DNA from: Thioclava sp. GXIMD4216
GTDB lineage: Bacteria; Pseudomonadota; Alphaproteobacteria; Rhodobacterales; Rhodobacteraceae
Assembly: GCF_037949285.1 (NCBI RefSeq)
Contig: NZ_CP149926.1
Coordinates: forward strand, 909,501-973,500
Direction of reading: 5' to 3'
DNA: 64,000 nt
This document shows positions 19,832 to 29,940 of the stretch, piece by piece. Both the position numbers and the translations under genes were made by a program. The notes under the pieces were generated by a model. That model was not told the DNA's origin and did no database searches. It worked only from the letters and a program-made list of their open reading frames with translations. Every line of letters begins with the position of its first letter. Position 1 is the first letter of the stretch.

Positions 19832-20238
19832 GTTGAAAGCCCTTCTTCGCGGCATGTTTGCGCGTGCCATGCGGACGCCATTTGCAGAGTAAGTCGGAGA
19901 GAAAGTTTCCGCATTATCAAGAGCTGTCGCTCCGCGCGCGGAAAACTGCATAGAGTTAAGAGAAAAACTCCCTGATACCGAAGCATGCGGAATGATCGCG
20001 TGGCCCAAAGCAGAAAGGCCACCCTGACCAGGCGCGGTCCGGGTGTTTTTAAGCAAGTCTGCAATCCGTCTTTTCATCATTCCGTCCTCTACCCGACCTT
20101 TTATCGGGCTGACGTTTTCGAAAGCGACCTCGGAAGGGCAAAACAGAGAAGCCATCTCTGCTCAGCTCTGCCGAGCGGCACCCAATCGGCGCCGAGGGCC
20201 CGCGCAAATCACCTGCGCGGGCACCGGTAGTCAAGTCC
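19832..20238. other. 407-base gap between sucD and the lipoprotein gene
   Basis: No confident gene. On the minus strand the frame of the lipoprotein continues without a stop from 20155, and an ATG-ATG pair at 20077-20080 has AGAGGA in front, so a leader peptide or a longer product is possible. A small hairpin (CCCGA/TCGGG) lies near 20092-20108. Position makes it the likely promoter region for the lipoprotein-sucAB transcript, but I see no convincing -35/-10 pair and no TGTGATCACA box. Confidence 0.4.
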
Positions 20239-21123
20239 TTAGCCTTTGATGGCTTTCATCACGGCTTCGCCCAGCGTTGCGGGGCTGTCTGCCACGACGA
20301 TCCCTGCCGATTTCATGGCTTCGATCTTCGATTCCGCATCGCCTTTGCCGCCAGCGACGATTGCGCCTGCGTGGCCCATGCGGCGGCCCGGAGGGGCCGT
20401 GCGCCCTGCGATGAAGCCCGCAACCGGTTTCCAACGGCCTTTTTTCTTCTGCTCGGCGAGGAATTCTGCGGCTTCTTCTTCCGCCGAACCACCGATTTCC
20501 CCGATCATGATGATCGACTGGGTTTCCGGATCGTCAAGGAACATGTCGAGCACATCGATATGCTCGGTGCCTTTGATCGGGTCGCCGCCGATGCCCACAG
20601 CCGAGGACTGGCCCAGACCCATATCGGTCGTCTGTTTGACGGCCTCGTAGGTCAGGGTGCCCGAACGCGACACAACGCCGACCGAGCCACGCTTGTGGAT
20701 ATGGCCGGGCATGATGCCGATTTTGCAAGCGTCGGGGGTGATGACGCCCGGGCAGTTCGGCCCGATCAGGCGCGATTTGCTGTCGATCAGCGCGCGCTTG
20801 ACTTTCATCATGTCGAGCACCGGAATGCCCTCGGTGATGCAAACAATCAGTTCCATTTCCGCGTCGATCGCTTCAAGGATCGAGTCGGCCGCGAAGGGCG
20901 GGGGAACATAGATCACGGTCGCATTCGCTTCGGTGACATGCTTGGCTTCATGGACCGAGTTGAACACCGGCAGGTCCAGATGTTTCTGGCCGCCTTTGCC
21001 GGGGGTCACGCCGCCAACCATCTTGGTGCCGTAAGCGATGGCCTGTTCCGAGTGGAAGGTCCCCTGCGAGCCGGTGAAGCCCTGACAGATGACTTTGGTG
21101 TTTTCGTTGACGAGAACTGCCAT
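20239..21123 (-). CDS. sucD: Succinate-CoA ligase (ADP-forming), alpha subunit
   Basis: A 294-residue protein. The N-terminal CoA-binding Rossmann domain opens with [24 protein letters not shown], followed by GGVTPGKGG and [11 protein letters not shown]. The phosphohistidine lies in [17 protein letters not shown] near the C-terminus. It converts succinyl-CoA, ADP and phosphate to succinate and ATP with SucC. It starts four bases after the sucC stop. Length and motifs are normal for the family. Confidence 0.97.
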   Translation of the reverse strand: MAVLVNENTKVICQGFTGSQGTFHSEQAIAYGTKMVGGVTPGKGGQKHLDLPVFNSVHEAKHVTEANATVIYVPPPFAADSILEAIDAEMELIVCITEGIPVLDMMKVKRALIDSKSRLIGPNCPGVITPDACKIGIMPGHIHKRGSVGVVSRSGTLTYEAVKQTTDMGLGQSSAVGIGGDPIKGTEHIDVLDMFLDDPETQSIIMIGEIGGSAEEEAAEFLAEQKKKGRWKPVAGFIAGRTAPPGRRMGHAGAIVAGGKGDAESKIEAMKSAGIVVADSPATLGEAVMKAIKG

Positions 21124-21127
21124 GATC

Positions 21128-22321
<1,194 letters not shown>

Positions 22322-22429
22322 GATCTCCGTCCCATGCTGGTGCGATTTGCGGCAGACTGGTACAGATTGTCGCAGGCTGACAAGCTCAAATTGCCCTGCG
22401 CGCTCAGATGTGAGCGGAAATCCGTCTTT

Positions 22430-22460
22430 TGTGATCACAGCCTTATCGGGTGTGATCACA
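22430..22460. promoter_or_regulatory. Paired TGTGATCACA palindromes upstream of sucC
   Basis: Two identical perfect palindromes, TGTGATCACA at 22430-22439 and 22451-22460, start exactly 21 bases apart, two turns of the helix. They lie 109-139 bases upstream of the sucC start. Paired sites on one face of the DNA suggest co-operative dimers of a regulator, probably the GntR protein encoded at 10197-10844. A tentative promoter downstream is TTGAGC (22384-22389) with TCTGTA (22361-22366). Confidence 0.65.
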
Positions 22461-22550
22461 AGCAAGATTCTGTTAGCGATTCAACTTTCGCTTGGGCAAA
22501 ATGGGTCGAATCTTCGAAGCCTGATCGTGACAGGGGAAAGTGATGTGCCA

Positions 22551-23633
22551 ATGACAATGTCGAACCGCGCGCCGGATCATCCGCAATGGGCTGTGGTCGG
22601 CTTGATGGACGAGCCCGCCCCCCTGATGGCGGCTTGGGTCGCCCATCACGTGGCCATCGGGGCAGGGGAGGTGCATGTGGTCTTCGATCGTCCCGACCCG
22701 CCGACCGAGGCGCTTTTGCGCGGCGTCTCGGGGTGTTTCGTCCATCGTTCAGGCGAGGACGGCTGGGCGCTGCACTGGAAGGCGCGGCGCCCGAACCGCC
22801 ATCAGGCACGGCAGAAATATCATGCGACACGGATCGCGAATGAAACCGCGATGGACTGGATAATCCATTGTGATGCCGATGAATTCGTCCATCTTGAACG
22901 CCCCTTGTCATGGGAACTGGAAAAGACCCGCGAGAAGGCGTGGCTACGGCTGGAAGTGCTGGAGCGGACCTTTGTTCCGGGCGTCACAGGGGACGATATC
23001 TTTCAGGGGGTCTTCCGCAAGCGCTGGGATGCGTTTGCCGAAGAGGGGGCGGCGTTCTACGGTCCGCGCGCGCGGTTTCTCAACCGTGGCGTCTCGGGGC
23101 ATATCGCGGGTAAGGCCTGTATGCGCACGGGGCAGGGCTATGTGCTGGGGGTGCACCATCCGACCGAGCATTGGGACGCACCGGGCGGGACGGTCACCCT
23201 GCCTTACCGGCCCTCCTATAACGCGCGCCTGATGCATTTCGACGGGCTTACCCCTTTGCATTATATCCTTAAAATGATGCGCCGCGCGCTGACGCAGGTT
23301 TCTGGCGCGCCGGTGCCCTATGCGGCGCCGAGGGTGGCGCAATTCGAGGAGGCGGCGCGTCTGGCGCGGGATCCGCAGGCATTGTGGGATCACTGGTTTG
23401 CGGTGCAAGGGGTGACTGAGGCGGAAGAGGTGGCTCTGGCGCAGCGCGATCTGGCCGAGCGCATTGCCTGCCCCGTCCTGTCGCATGCGCAGGCCCTGTT
23501 TCCCGAGCTTGATTTCTCGCCTGCGGGCTTTGACCGTTTGCTGCTGGAGCATGAAGAGGCATTGGTGGCCAAGGCAAAAGAGAGGCTGGGCTTTGATGCG
23601 CAGGCTTTTCTGGCCGAAGCCTTTACCGGTTAG
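22551..23633 (+). CDS. Glycosyltransferase family 2-type protein
   Basis: About 360 residues. The central DWIIHCDADEFVHL contains the DxD-like metal and nucleotide-sugar site of GT-A glycosyltransferases, and the opening WAVVGLMDEPAPLMAAWVAHHVAIGAGEVHVVFD resembles the Glyco_tranf_2_4 group. A conserved HHPTEHWD-like stretch and a helical C-terminus follow. Substrate is unknown; a role in surface polysaccharide is likely. Starts at ATG 22551, ATG 22557 or GTG 22545 are all possible near AGGGGAA. The gene is the only plus-strand member within the TCA block and shares its 5' region with sucC. Confidence 0.78.
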   Translation: MTMSNRAPDHPQWAVVGLMDEPAPLMAAWVAHHVAIGAGEVHVVFDRPDPPTEALLRGVSGCFVHRSGEDGWALHWKARRPNRHQARQKYHATRIANETAMDWIIHCDADEFVHLERPLSWELEKTREKAWLRLEVLERTFVPGVTGDDIFQGVFRKRWDAFAEEGAAFYGPRARFLNRGVSGHIAGKACMRTGQGYVLGVHHPTEHWDAPGGTVTLPYRPSYNARLMHFDGLTPLHYILKMMRRALTQVSGAPVPYAAPRVAQFEEAARLARDPQALWDHWFAVQGVTEAEEVALAQRDLAERIACPVLSHAQALFPELDFSPAGFDRLLLEHEEALVAKAKERLGFDAQAFLAEAFTG

Positions 23634-23662
23634 CGCAAAGGTCGGGGCGAAGGCAGAATGCA

Positions 23663-23688
23663 AAAGGCGCAGCCGAAGCCGCGCCTTT
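23663..23688. terminator. Bidirectional hairpin between glycosyltransferase and mdh
   Basis: AAAGGCGC - AGCCGAAGCC - GCGCCTTT lies between the stops of two convergent genes. The U-tracts are short on both sides. Confidence 0.6.
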
Positions 23689-23709
23689 CACGTGAAACAT
23701 CGCTATGGC

Positions 23710-24732
<1,023 letters not shown>

Positions 24733-24815
24733 TTAGGCAAGAGCAGCGCACGGTTTCCTGCAGCTTAAGCGTGTTATGTATGCCGTGGTGTACGGCCTCG
24801 CCAGCAGGGAACCTG

Positions 24816-24831
24816 AGTGACTACAATCACT
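24816..24831. promoter_or_regulatory. CRP/FNR-like dyad upstream of mdh
   Basis: AGTGA-CTACAA-TCACT is a perfect 5-6-5 inverted repeat, the geometry of CRP-family sites. It differs in spacing from the TGTGATCACA boxes elsewhere in the window. It lies 143 bases upstream of mdh and 55 bases after the stop of the secreted-protein gene. Chance is possible. Confidence 0.3.
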
Positions 24832-24885
24832 TATCCGTGACAGCCGCCGTAGCCCTTGGCGCAAAAAACCCGTTTTTCTGGGCCA

Positions 24886-25212
24886 CTAGATCTCTTTTTT
24901 GGGTCTGTATGTGTCGGAGGTTTCAACCTTTTGGGGCGCGGACTTATAGTTCAGCCCCGAAGCGATCAGGCAACTTGTTCCATTGGGGGTGGTCGCAAGC
25001 AGCGTCCATGATCCGCTCTCTGCCGCGAAGAGTTCCATCAATGTATTATTGGCGGCAATGCCGGTACTGCGGCGTGTTTCCTGATAGCGGTTGGCAAGTT
25101 CGACAACAATATCGGCCCGTTTGCCACAGGCATTTGTCTCGGCCCGCAGGTTTTGTGCGGCAAGGATAAGCGCGAGGAAGCCCAGAGAGAGGGCAAAAAG
25201 CTTCTTTTGCAT
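24886..25212 (-). CDS. Small secreted protein, unknown
   Basis: A 108-residue protein with a signal peptide (KKLFALSLGFLALILAAQNLRA) and a mature part of about 85 residues with two cysteines (Cys29 and Cys80) that could form a disulfide. Residues VELANRYQETRRSTGIAANN and GSWTLLATTPNGTSCLIASG suggest a small mixed alpha/beta domain. I recall similar small periplasmic proteins near mdh in Rhodobacterales, but can name no family. It is followed by mdh on the same strand (213-base gap) and is divergent from the malyl-CoA gene. Confidence 0.65.
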   Translation of the reverse strand: MQKKLFALSLGFLALILAAQNLRAETNACGKRADIVVELANRYQETRRSTGIAANNTLMELFAAESGSWTLLATTPNGTSCLIASGLNYKSAPQKVETSDTYRPKKEI

Positions 25213-25403
25213 GAATCGCCCATTGGTTGTGATATGTCCTGCGCACTAAACTGCGCCCAACTCGCGAAAAGAAGGTTAACGGCGCAGAAAGAAACCGGGC
25301 TGCCGCGCATAAAAGGAATATTCTGCGTCGCGGCAGAAATTATGTTGCAATTTGTTTTCTTTTTGTGATCTTTTATTCCACATCGAAGGATGGGAGGAGA
25401 ATC

Positions 25404-26264
25404 ATGTCGGCACAGCCTTATCGCTCGGTGCTTTATATTCCGGGGTCGAAAGAGCGGGCGCTTGAAAAAGCGACGGGTCTTGAATGTGACGCGATCATCT
25501 TCGATCTCGAGGATGCCGTGGCGATTGATGAAAAGGTCAATGCGCGGGATATTCTGGTTTCGGCTTTGAAAACAGCCGATTATGGCAATCGTGCGCGGAT
25601 CGTCCGGGTGAACGGGCTGGACACTGATTGGGGCCGTGAAGACGTGCTGAGCATGGCGCGGGCCCTGCGCGAGGGCGCGAAGATCGATGCGATCCTGATC
25701 CCCAAAGTGAATACACCTGCCGATCTGGACGCAGTTGCCGATCTGGTGGCGGAAGTGCCGCTTTGGGCGATGATGGAAACCTCGCTTGGGATGCTGAACG
25801 CGCAGGCCATTGCCGCCCATCCGCGCTTGCAGGGCATGGTCATGGGCACCAATGATCTGGCCAAAGAGCTTGGTTCGCGTTTCCGTGCCGACCGTCTGCC
25901 GATGCTGCCGGGGCTTGGCCTGTGCCTGCTGGCCGCCAAGGCCTATGGCAAGATTATCGTCGACGGGGTGTATAATGCCTTCAAGGACGAAGAGGGGCTG
26001 CGGGCTGAATGTGATCAGGGCCGTGATATGGGCTTTGACGGCAAGACCCTGATCCACCCCGCGCAGCTTGCGGTTGCCAATGCCGCCTTCGCGCCCTCCG
26101 AGGCCGAGATCGATCTCGCCCGACGCCAGATTGCGGCCTTTGACGAGGCGCAGGCCAACGGGCAGGGCGTTGCGGTTGTCGATGGTAAGATCGTTGAAAA
26201 TCTGCATATCGTGACAGCGCGGCAGATCCTTGCAAAAGCAGAGGCGATCTCCGCACGGATTTAA
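25404..26264 (+). CDS. mcl2: HpcH/HpaI aldolase-type CoA ester lyase, probable (3S)-malyl-CoA thioesterase (Mcl2)
   Basis: A 286-residue CitE-like TIM-barrel protein. Signatures are SVLYIPGSKERALEKA, DAIIFDLEDAVAIDEK (Mg-binding acidic residue), ILIPKVNTP, MMETSLGMLNAQAI and GFDGKTLIHPAQLAVAN. The N-terminus and length fit Mcl2, the malyl-CoA thioesterase, better than the longer Mcl1 malyl-CoA lyase. In the ethylmalonyl-CoA pathway Mcl2 releases malate from malyl-CoA. The start follows GGGAGGA. It heads an operon with nnrU, a DUF1737 gene and mch, which supports the assignment. Confidence 0.85.
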   Translation: MSAQPYRSVLYIPGSKERALEKATGLECDAIIFDLEDAVAIDEKVNARDILVSALKTADYGNRARIVRVNGLDTDWGREDVLSMARALREGAKIDAILIPKVNTPADLDAVADLVAEVPLWAMMETSLGMLNAQAIAAHPRLQGMVMGTNDLAKELGSRFRADRLPMLPGLGLCLLAAKAYGKIIVDGVYNAFKDEEGLRAECDQGRDMGFDGKTLIHPAQLAVANAAFAPSEAEIDLARRQIAAFDEAQANGQGVAVVDGKIVENLHIVTARQILAKAEAISARI

Positions 26265-26282
26265 GCCAAGCGGAGTAAGCCA

Positions 26283-26822
26283 ATGATCCTTCTTATCCTC
26301 GGTGTCGTTATCTGGGCACTGGCGCATTTGTTCAAACGGCTGGCGCCCGAAGCGCGCGCGAAGATGGGTCCGCAGGGGCGGGCGATGGTTTCGGGGCTAC
26401 TGGTCCTGTCGCTTGTGCTGATGGTCATCGGCTATCGCAGCGCCGACGGGGCGTTTTTCTGGGGACGCAGTCCTGCCGTGACGGGGATCAACAACCTGTT
26501 GATGCTGGTTGCCGTCTATCTCTTTGCGGCGGCGGGGATGAAGACCAAGATCGCGCAGGTCTACCGCCATCCGATGCTGCTGGGCGTGGTCCTGTGGGCT
26601 GTGGCCCACCTGCTGGTCAATGGCGACACGCCCAGCTTCGTGCTCTTTGGTGGCATCGGCATCTGGGCGCTTGTCGAGATGGTGCTGATCAGCCGCACGG
26701 CGTGGGTCCGGCCCAAAGGCAAAGGTGCCAAGATGGAGGTCTTCGCGATCCTTGGCACTGTTATTGTATATGGCGCAATCGCGCTTGTGCACTATGCCTT
26801 TGGCTATCCGGTTTTCGGCTAA
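26283..26822 (+). CDS. NnrU-family membrane protein
   Basis: A 179-residue polytopic protein with about five membrane helices, from ILLILGVVIWALAHLFKRLAP at the start to VFAILGTVIVYGAIALVHYAF at the end. HPMLLGVVLWAVAHLLVNGD is the typical NnrU signature. NnrU was first linked to nitrite and nitric oxide respiration, and its relative 15-cis-zeta-carotene isomerase is haem dependent. Here it lies between two ethylmalonyl-CoA pathway genes and has no denitrification neighbours, so its role is open. Confidence 0.88.
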   Translation: MILLILGVVIWALAHLFKRLAPEARAKMGPQGRAMVSGLLVLSLVLMVIGYRSADGAFFWGRSPAVTGINNLLMLVAVYLFAAAGMKTKIAQVYRHPMLLGVVLWAVAHLLVNGDTPSFVLFGGIGIWALVEMVLISRTAWVRPKGKGAKMEVFAILGTVIVYGAIALVHYAFGYPVFG

Positions 26823-26833
26823 AGGAGCGGGAC

Positions 26834-27037
26834 ATGAAGGCTTATCGTTTTCTCACGGCAGATGACACGAGCGAATTCTGCCACAAGGTCACCGAGGCGC
26901 TGTCCAAGGGATGGGTGCTGCAGGGCGATCCGCAATATGCGTTTGATGCGGCTAAGGGCGTGATGCGCTGCGGGCAGGCGGTGACGAAAATTGTCGAGGG
27001 CGACTATTCGCCCGATCTGAAACTGGGGCAGCTGTAA
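26834..27037 (+). CDS. DUF1737 domain protein
   Basis: A 67-residue protein: MKAYRFLTADDTSEFCHKV at the N-terminus, then ALSKGWVLQGDP and an alpha/beta end. This is the DUF1737 pattern, a small domain of unknown function. It starts 12 bases after nnrU with GGAG upstream and precedes mch by 29 bases, inside the same operon. Nothing catalytic is visible. Confidence 0.75.
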   Translation: MKAYRFLTADDTSEFCHKVTEALSKGWVLQGDPQYAFDAAKGVMRCGQAVTKIVEGDYSPDLKLGQL

Positions 27038-27066
27038 CGCGCCCCTGAAACGGGAGGAGTGCGGGC

Positions 27067-28101
27067 ATGGCCAAGACGAATTCGGGCCGGTTCTTCGAGG
27101 ATTACACAGTGGGGCAGGTGCTGAAACATGCCGTGCCCCGCACCGTATCGGGAGGGGAGAGGGCGCTGTATCATGCGCTTTATCCGGCGCGTGGGGCGCT
27201 GTATTCCTCCGATGCGTTCGCGCGGTCCTGTGGCCTGCCTGCCTCGCCCATCGATGATCTGGCGACGTTCCATGTGGTCTTTGGCAAGACGGTGCCGGAT
27301 GTGTCGCTGAATGCCGTGGCCAATCTGGGCTATGCCGAGGGGCGCTGGCATCTTCCGGTCTATCCGGGTGATACGCTGCGCGCTGAATCCGAGGTGATCG
27401 GGCTCAAGCAGAATTCCAACGGCAAATCCGGTGTGGTCTATGTCCGCACCCGCGGTCTGAACCAGCGTGACGAGACGGTTATGGACTATGTGCGCTGGGT
27501 GATGGTGCGCAAAGGCAATCCCGATGCGCCCGCGCCCGAGACCGTGCTGCCCGATCTGAAGACGGTGGTGGATCCGGCAGATCTGGTGCTGCCCGAGGGG
27601 CTGGACTTCACGGGCTATGATTTCGACCTTGCGGGCGAGCCGCATCGCTGGGGCGATTACGAGATCGGCGAGAAGATCGACCATGTGGATGGCGTCACGA
27701 TTGAGGAGGCCGAACATATGCTGGCGACCCGCCTTTGGCAAAATACCGCCAAAGTGCATTTCGATGCGACCTTCCGCCCTGACGGCCAGAGGTTGATCTA
27801 TGGCGGCCATATCATCTCTATGGCGCGGGCCTTGTCTTTTAACGGGCTGGCCAATGCGCAGATGATCGTGGCGCTCAATGGCGGCGCGCATGCCAATCCG
27901 TGCTTCTCGGGGGATACTGTCAAAGCATGGTCGGAAGTGATTGATAAGGCTGAAACTTCCGCACCCGGAGTGGGGGCGTTGCGGTTGCGTCTGGTGGCAG
28001 TAAAGGCGACAGCCTCCCCCTTTGCCCTGCGCGGCGAGGATGGCAAATATCTGCCCGATGTCCTGTTGGATCTGGACTACTGGGCGTTGTGCCCGATGTG
28101 A
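27067..28101 (+). CDS. mch: Mesaconyl-CoA hydratase (beta-methylmalyl-CoA dehydratase)
   Basis: A 344-residue double-hotdog MaoC-like protein. Residues from FFEDYTVGQVLKHAVPRTV resemble the first hotdog, and GDYEIGEKIDHVDGVTIEEAEHML opens the second. HIISMARALSFNGLANAQ fits the family. Length agrees with Mch of Rhodobacter sphaeroides. It interconverts mesaconyl-CoA and beta-methylmalyl-CoA in the ethylmalonyl-CoA pathway of acetate assimilation. Position downstream of the mcl2-type gene supports it. Other pathway genes such as ccr are not in the window. Confidence 0.9.
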   Translation: MAKTNSGRFFEDYTVGQVLKHAVPRTVSGGERALYHALYPARGALYSSDAFARSCGLPASPIDDLATFHVVFGKTVPDVSLNAVANLGYAEGRWHLPVYPGDTLRAESEVIGLKQNSNGKSGVVYVRTRGLNQRDETVMDYVRWVMVRKGNPDAPAPETVLPDLKTVVDPADLVLPEGLDFTGYDFDLAGEPHRWGDYEIGEKIDHVDGVTIEEAEHMLATRLWQNTAKVHFDATFRPDGQRLIYGGHIISMARALSFNGLANAQMIVALNGGAHANPCFSGDTVKAWSEVIDKAETSAPGVGALRLRLVAVKATASPFALRGEDGKYLPDVLLDLDYWALCPM

Positions 28102-28217
28102 TCGTAATGCATTGAATTTCAATGCATTCGGAAATAGGAAAGTGTTTTTAGGGGTTGATCGCGCGGCCAAGGTAACGCAAACGGCTCACATTGTTGCGAC
28201 CCGTTTTGAGACCTGTA

Positions 28218-28505
28218 ATGAGTGCCACGCGATCTCCTAAATCCTACGGAACTGCGGTTTGCCTATGCGGCATCTTCGGTGTGATGGGTGTCCATCACTT
28301 CTATTTGGGAAATATCTTGCACGGGTTGGTCGACTTCGCCCTGTTTGTCGTCACCATCGCATTGTTCCTGCATGACAATCCGTTGGCCCTTCTGTTTTTG
28401 CTGGCGGATGTGCTGCATACGATCATCGTGTTCTACAAGCTGATCACGGAACAGGAGCGGGATGGACAGGGGCGGCTGGTCTGCCTTGCATCAACACCTG
28501 TTTGA
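28218..28505 (+). CDS. TM2-domain protein (copy 1)
   Basis: A 95-residue protein with two hydrophobic helices. The TM2 signature GVMGVHHFYLGNILHGLVDF is present, followed by a C-terminal helix ALLFLLADVLHTIIVFYKLI. TM2 proteins are small membrane proteins of unknown bacterial function. The ribosome-binding site is weak. A second TM2 gene follows after 24 bases, so they may be co-expressed. Confidence 0.75.
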   Translation: MSATRSPKSYGTAVCLCGIFGVMGVHHFYLGNILHGLVDFALFVVTIALFLHDNPLALLFLLADVLHTIIVFYKLITEQERDGQGRLVCLASTPV

Positions 28506-28529
28506 CCTTCCCTCATATTGGAGATTTCC

Positions 28530-28778
28530 ATGACCGCGACCCCGATCGAGCCGCAAACCACCGCTACGGCGGAATCGACCAAGGGCTTTGTGCCTGCTGT
28601 TCTTCTGTGCTTCTTCCTTGGTTCGCTGGGCGTGCACCGTTTCTATCTTGGCAAGATTGGCACCGGCATTCTGATGCTGCTGACCCTTGGTGGTCTGGGC
28701 ATCTGGTCGCTGATCGATTTCGTCCGCCTTGTGGTCGGTTCGATGAAAGACAAGAACGGCCTGCCGCTGCGCCGCTAA
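28530..28778 (+). CDS. TM2-domain protein (copy 2)
   Basis: An 82-residue protein with the TM2 core FVPAVLLCFFLGSLGVHRFY followed by LGKIGTGILMLLTLGGLGIW and a basic C-terminus. ATG 28530 has TTGGAG six bases upstream. It differs from its neighbour mainly in the N-terminal Thr/Ala-rich segment and the lack of a long C-terminal helix. A strong terminator follows. Confidence 0.8.
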   Translation: MTATPIEPQTTATAESTKGFVPAVLLCFFLGSLGVHRFYLGKIGTGILMLLTLGGLGIWSLIDFVRLVVGSMKDKNGLPLRR

Positions 28779-28800
28779 GCGCCGCCTCGTCCGTATTTCG

Positions 28801-28830
28801 ATGCCCGCGATGCCTCTTCGCGGGCATTTT
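28801..28830 (+). terminator. Rho-independent terminator after the TM2 pair
   Basis: ATGCCCGCGA - TGCCTCT - CGCGGGCAT with a TTTT run. It separates the TM2 genes from the sdh promoter region. Confidence 0.8.
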
Positions 28831-28839
28831 CCGTGGAAT

Positions 28840-29138
28840 AATCGCCCCGAATACAGCCGCGACTCTCTGAATGTGTTTTTATAAACTGACAAAAACACTC
28901 ATGAATTGTTAGCGCTGAAAATGTGATCACGCTGCGAATTCATGTGATCACAAATGAAATTTTCGTATCTCTTTTGAGTGAAACAGCACAAATTTTCTAG
29001 TCGTGGCGCGTGACACCTGCGACAGATCGTCCTATGCATGTGCCAGACATTATTCCGGCCAGCCCCGCGGCGCCCGTAGCAATAGCCGATCGTCTTTTGC
29101 CGCGCGAATTTCGGGGCCAAGCGACAGAGGGACCCACT
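28840..29138 (+). promoter_or_regulatory. sdh operon 5' region
   Basis: The 360-base gap upstream of sdhC (from 28779) holds the TM2 terminator, a TGTTAGCG element at 28907-28914, the paired TGTGATCAC boxes at 28922-28952 and a possible promoter TTGAGT (28974-28979) with a weak -10 near 28996. From that promoter the boxes would centre near -60 and -81, a position typical of activators. The rest of the leader, to 29138, shows nothing I can name. Confidence 0.5.
28922..28952. promoter_or_regulatory. Paired TGTGATCAC boxes upstream of sdhC
   Basis: TGTGATCACG at 28922-28931 and TGTGATCACA at 28943-28952 start exactly 21 bases apart, the same arrangement as upstream of sucC. The pairs share nothing else nearby except TGTTAGCG. 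A common regulator binding as two co-operative dimers is the simplest reading. Confidence 0.65.
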
Positions 29139-29528
29139 ATGGCAGAAACGAAACGGGTTGAGAGACCCCTTTCCCCCTTCATGATCGGGCAGTATTACCG
29201 CCCGCAGATGACCTCGATCTCATCCATCACCGTCCGCATCACCGGCATCGCCACCTTCGGCTTTGCGGTGCTGATCGTGCTCTGGCTGTTGACGGCTGCC
29301 ACCTCGGCGGGTGCCTTCGCCGTTATGGACGGCCTGCTGCGCAGCTTTATCGGTGACCTGCTGATGATCTGCGCCGTCTGGGCGCTTTGGTACCATATGC
29401 TTGGCCGCCTGCGTCACGTGATCTGGGATTTCGGCTATGCGCTCGACATCAAAAGCTCCGAGACCATGGGCCGCGGCATGTTCATTGGGGCCACTGTCCT
29501 GATGCTCTTCACTATCATCGTGCTCTGA
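29139..29528 (+). CDS. sdhC: Succinate dehydrogenase cytochrome b556 subunit
   Basis: A 129-residue membrane subunit starting MAETKRVERPLSPFMIGQYY; RPLSP is the conserved SdhC N-terminal motif and SITVRITG the quinone-site region. Three membrane helices follow, and WYHMLGRLRHVIWD carries the probable haem-ligand histidine. It anchors complex II and binds ubiquinone with SdhD. The frame opens 43 codons upstream but the motif fixes the start at 29139. sdhD follows after 11 bases. Confidence 0.95.
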   Translation: MAETKRVERPLSPFMIGQYYRPQMTSISSITVRITGIATFGFAVLIVLWLLTAATSAGAFAVMDGLLRSFIGDLLMICAVWALWYHMLGRLRHVIWDFGYALDIKSSETMGRGMFIGATVLMLFTIIVL

Positions 29529-29539
29529 GGAGGGTGGCT

Positions 29540-29911
29540 ATGAGATATCTTACCGATCGTAAGCGCGCCGTAGGTCTCGGGGCTTCGGGCGGCGGCACGC
29601 AGCATCACTGGAAGATGATCGTCAGCTCGATCCTGATGGTCATCGCGGTTCCGGTGTTCATCTTTACCTTTGGCGCCGTCTATGGCGGCAGCTACGAAGA
29701 AGTCATTGCCTTCTTCAAAAATCCGGTTGCAGCGATCGTCGTCGGTCTGACGATGACCGTGATCATCAACCACGTCAAACATGAGGTCCATGAGGCAATC
29801 GAGGACTACATGCACGGCACTTGCGAAAAAATGGCGATTGTAGCGACCTCGGCTCTGGCGAATATCCTGATCGTGGCCGGTCTGTTCTCTCTCGTCAAAA
29901 TTGCGCTCTAA
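29540..29911 (+). CDS. sdhD: Succinate dehydrogenase membrane anchor subunit
   Basis: A 123-residue protein starting [21 protein letters not shown], typical of alphaproteobacterial SdhD. It has three membrane helices ([59 protein letters not shown]) and [15 protein letters not shown], where a histidine can bind haem and an aspartate-tyrosine pair the quinone. GAGGAGGG upstream supports the start. It completes the membrane part of complex II. Confidence 0.95.
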   Translation: MRYLTDRKRAVGLGASGGGTQHHWKMIVSSILMVIAVPVFIFTFGAVYGGSYEEVIAFFKNPVAAIVVGLTMTVIINHVKHEVHEAIEDYMHGTCEKMAIVATSALANILIVAGLFSLVKIAL

Positions 29912-29940
29912 GCGCAAGACTCCGATTAGGAAGATCTGAT

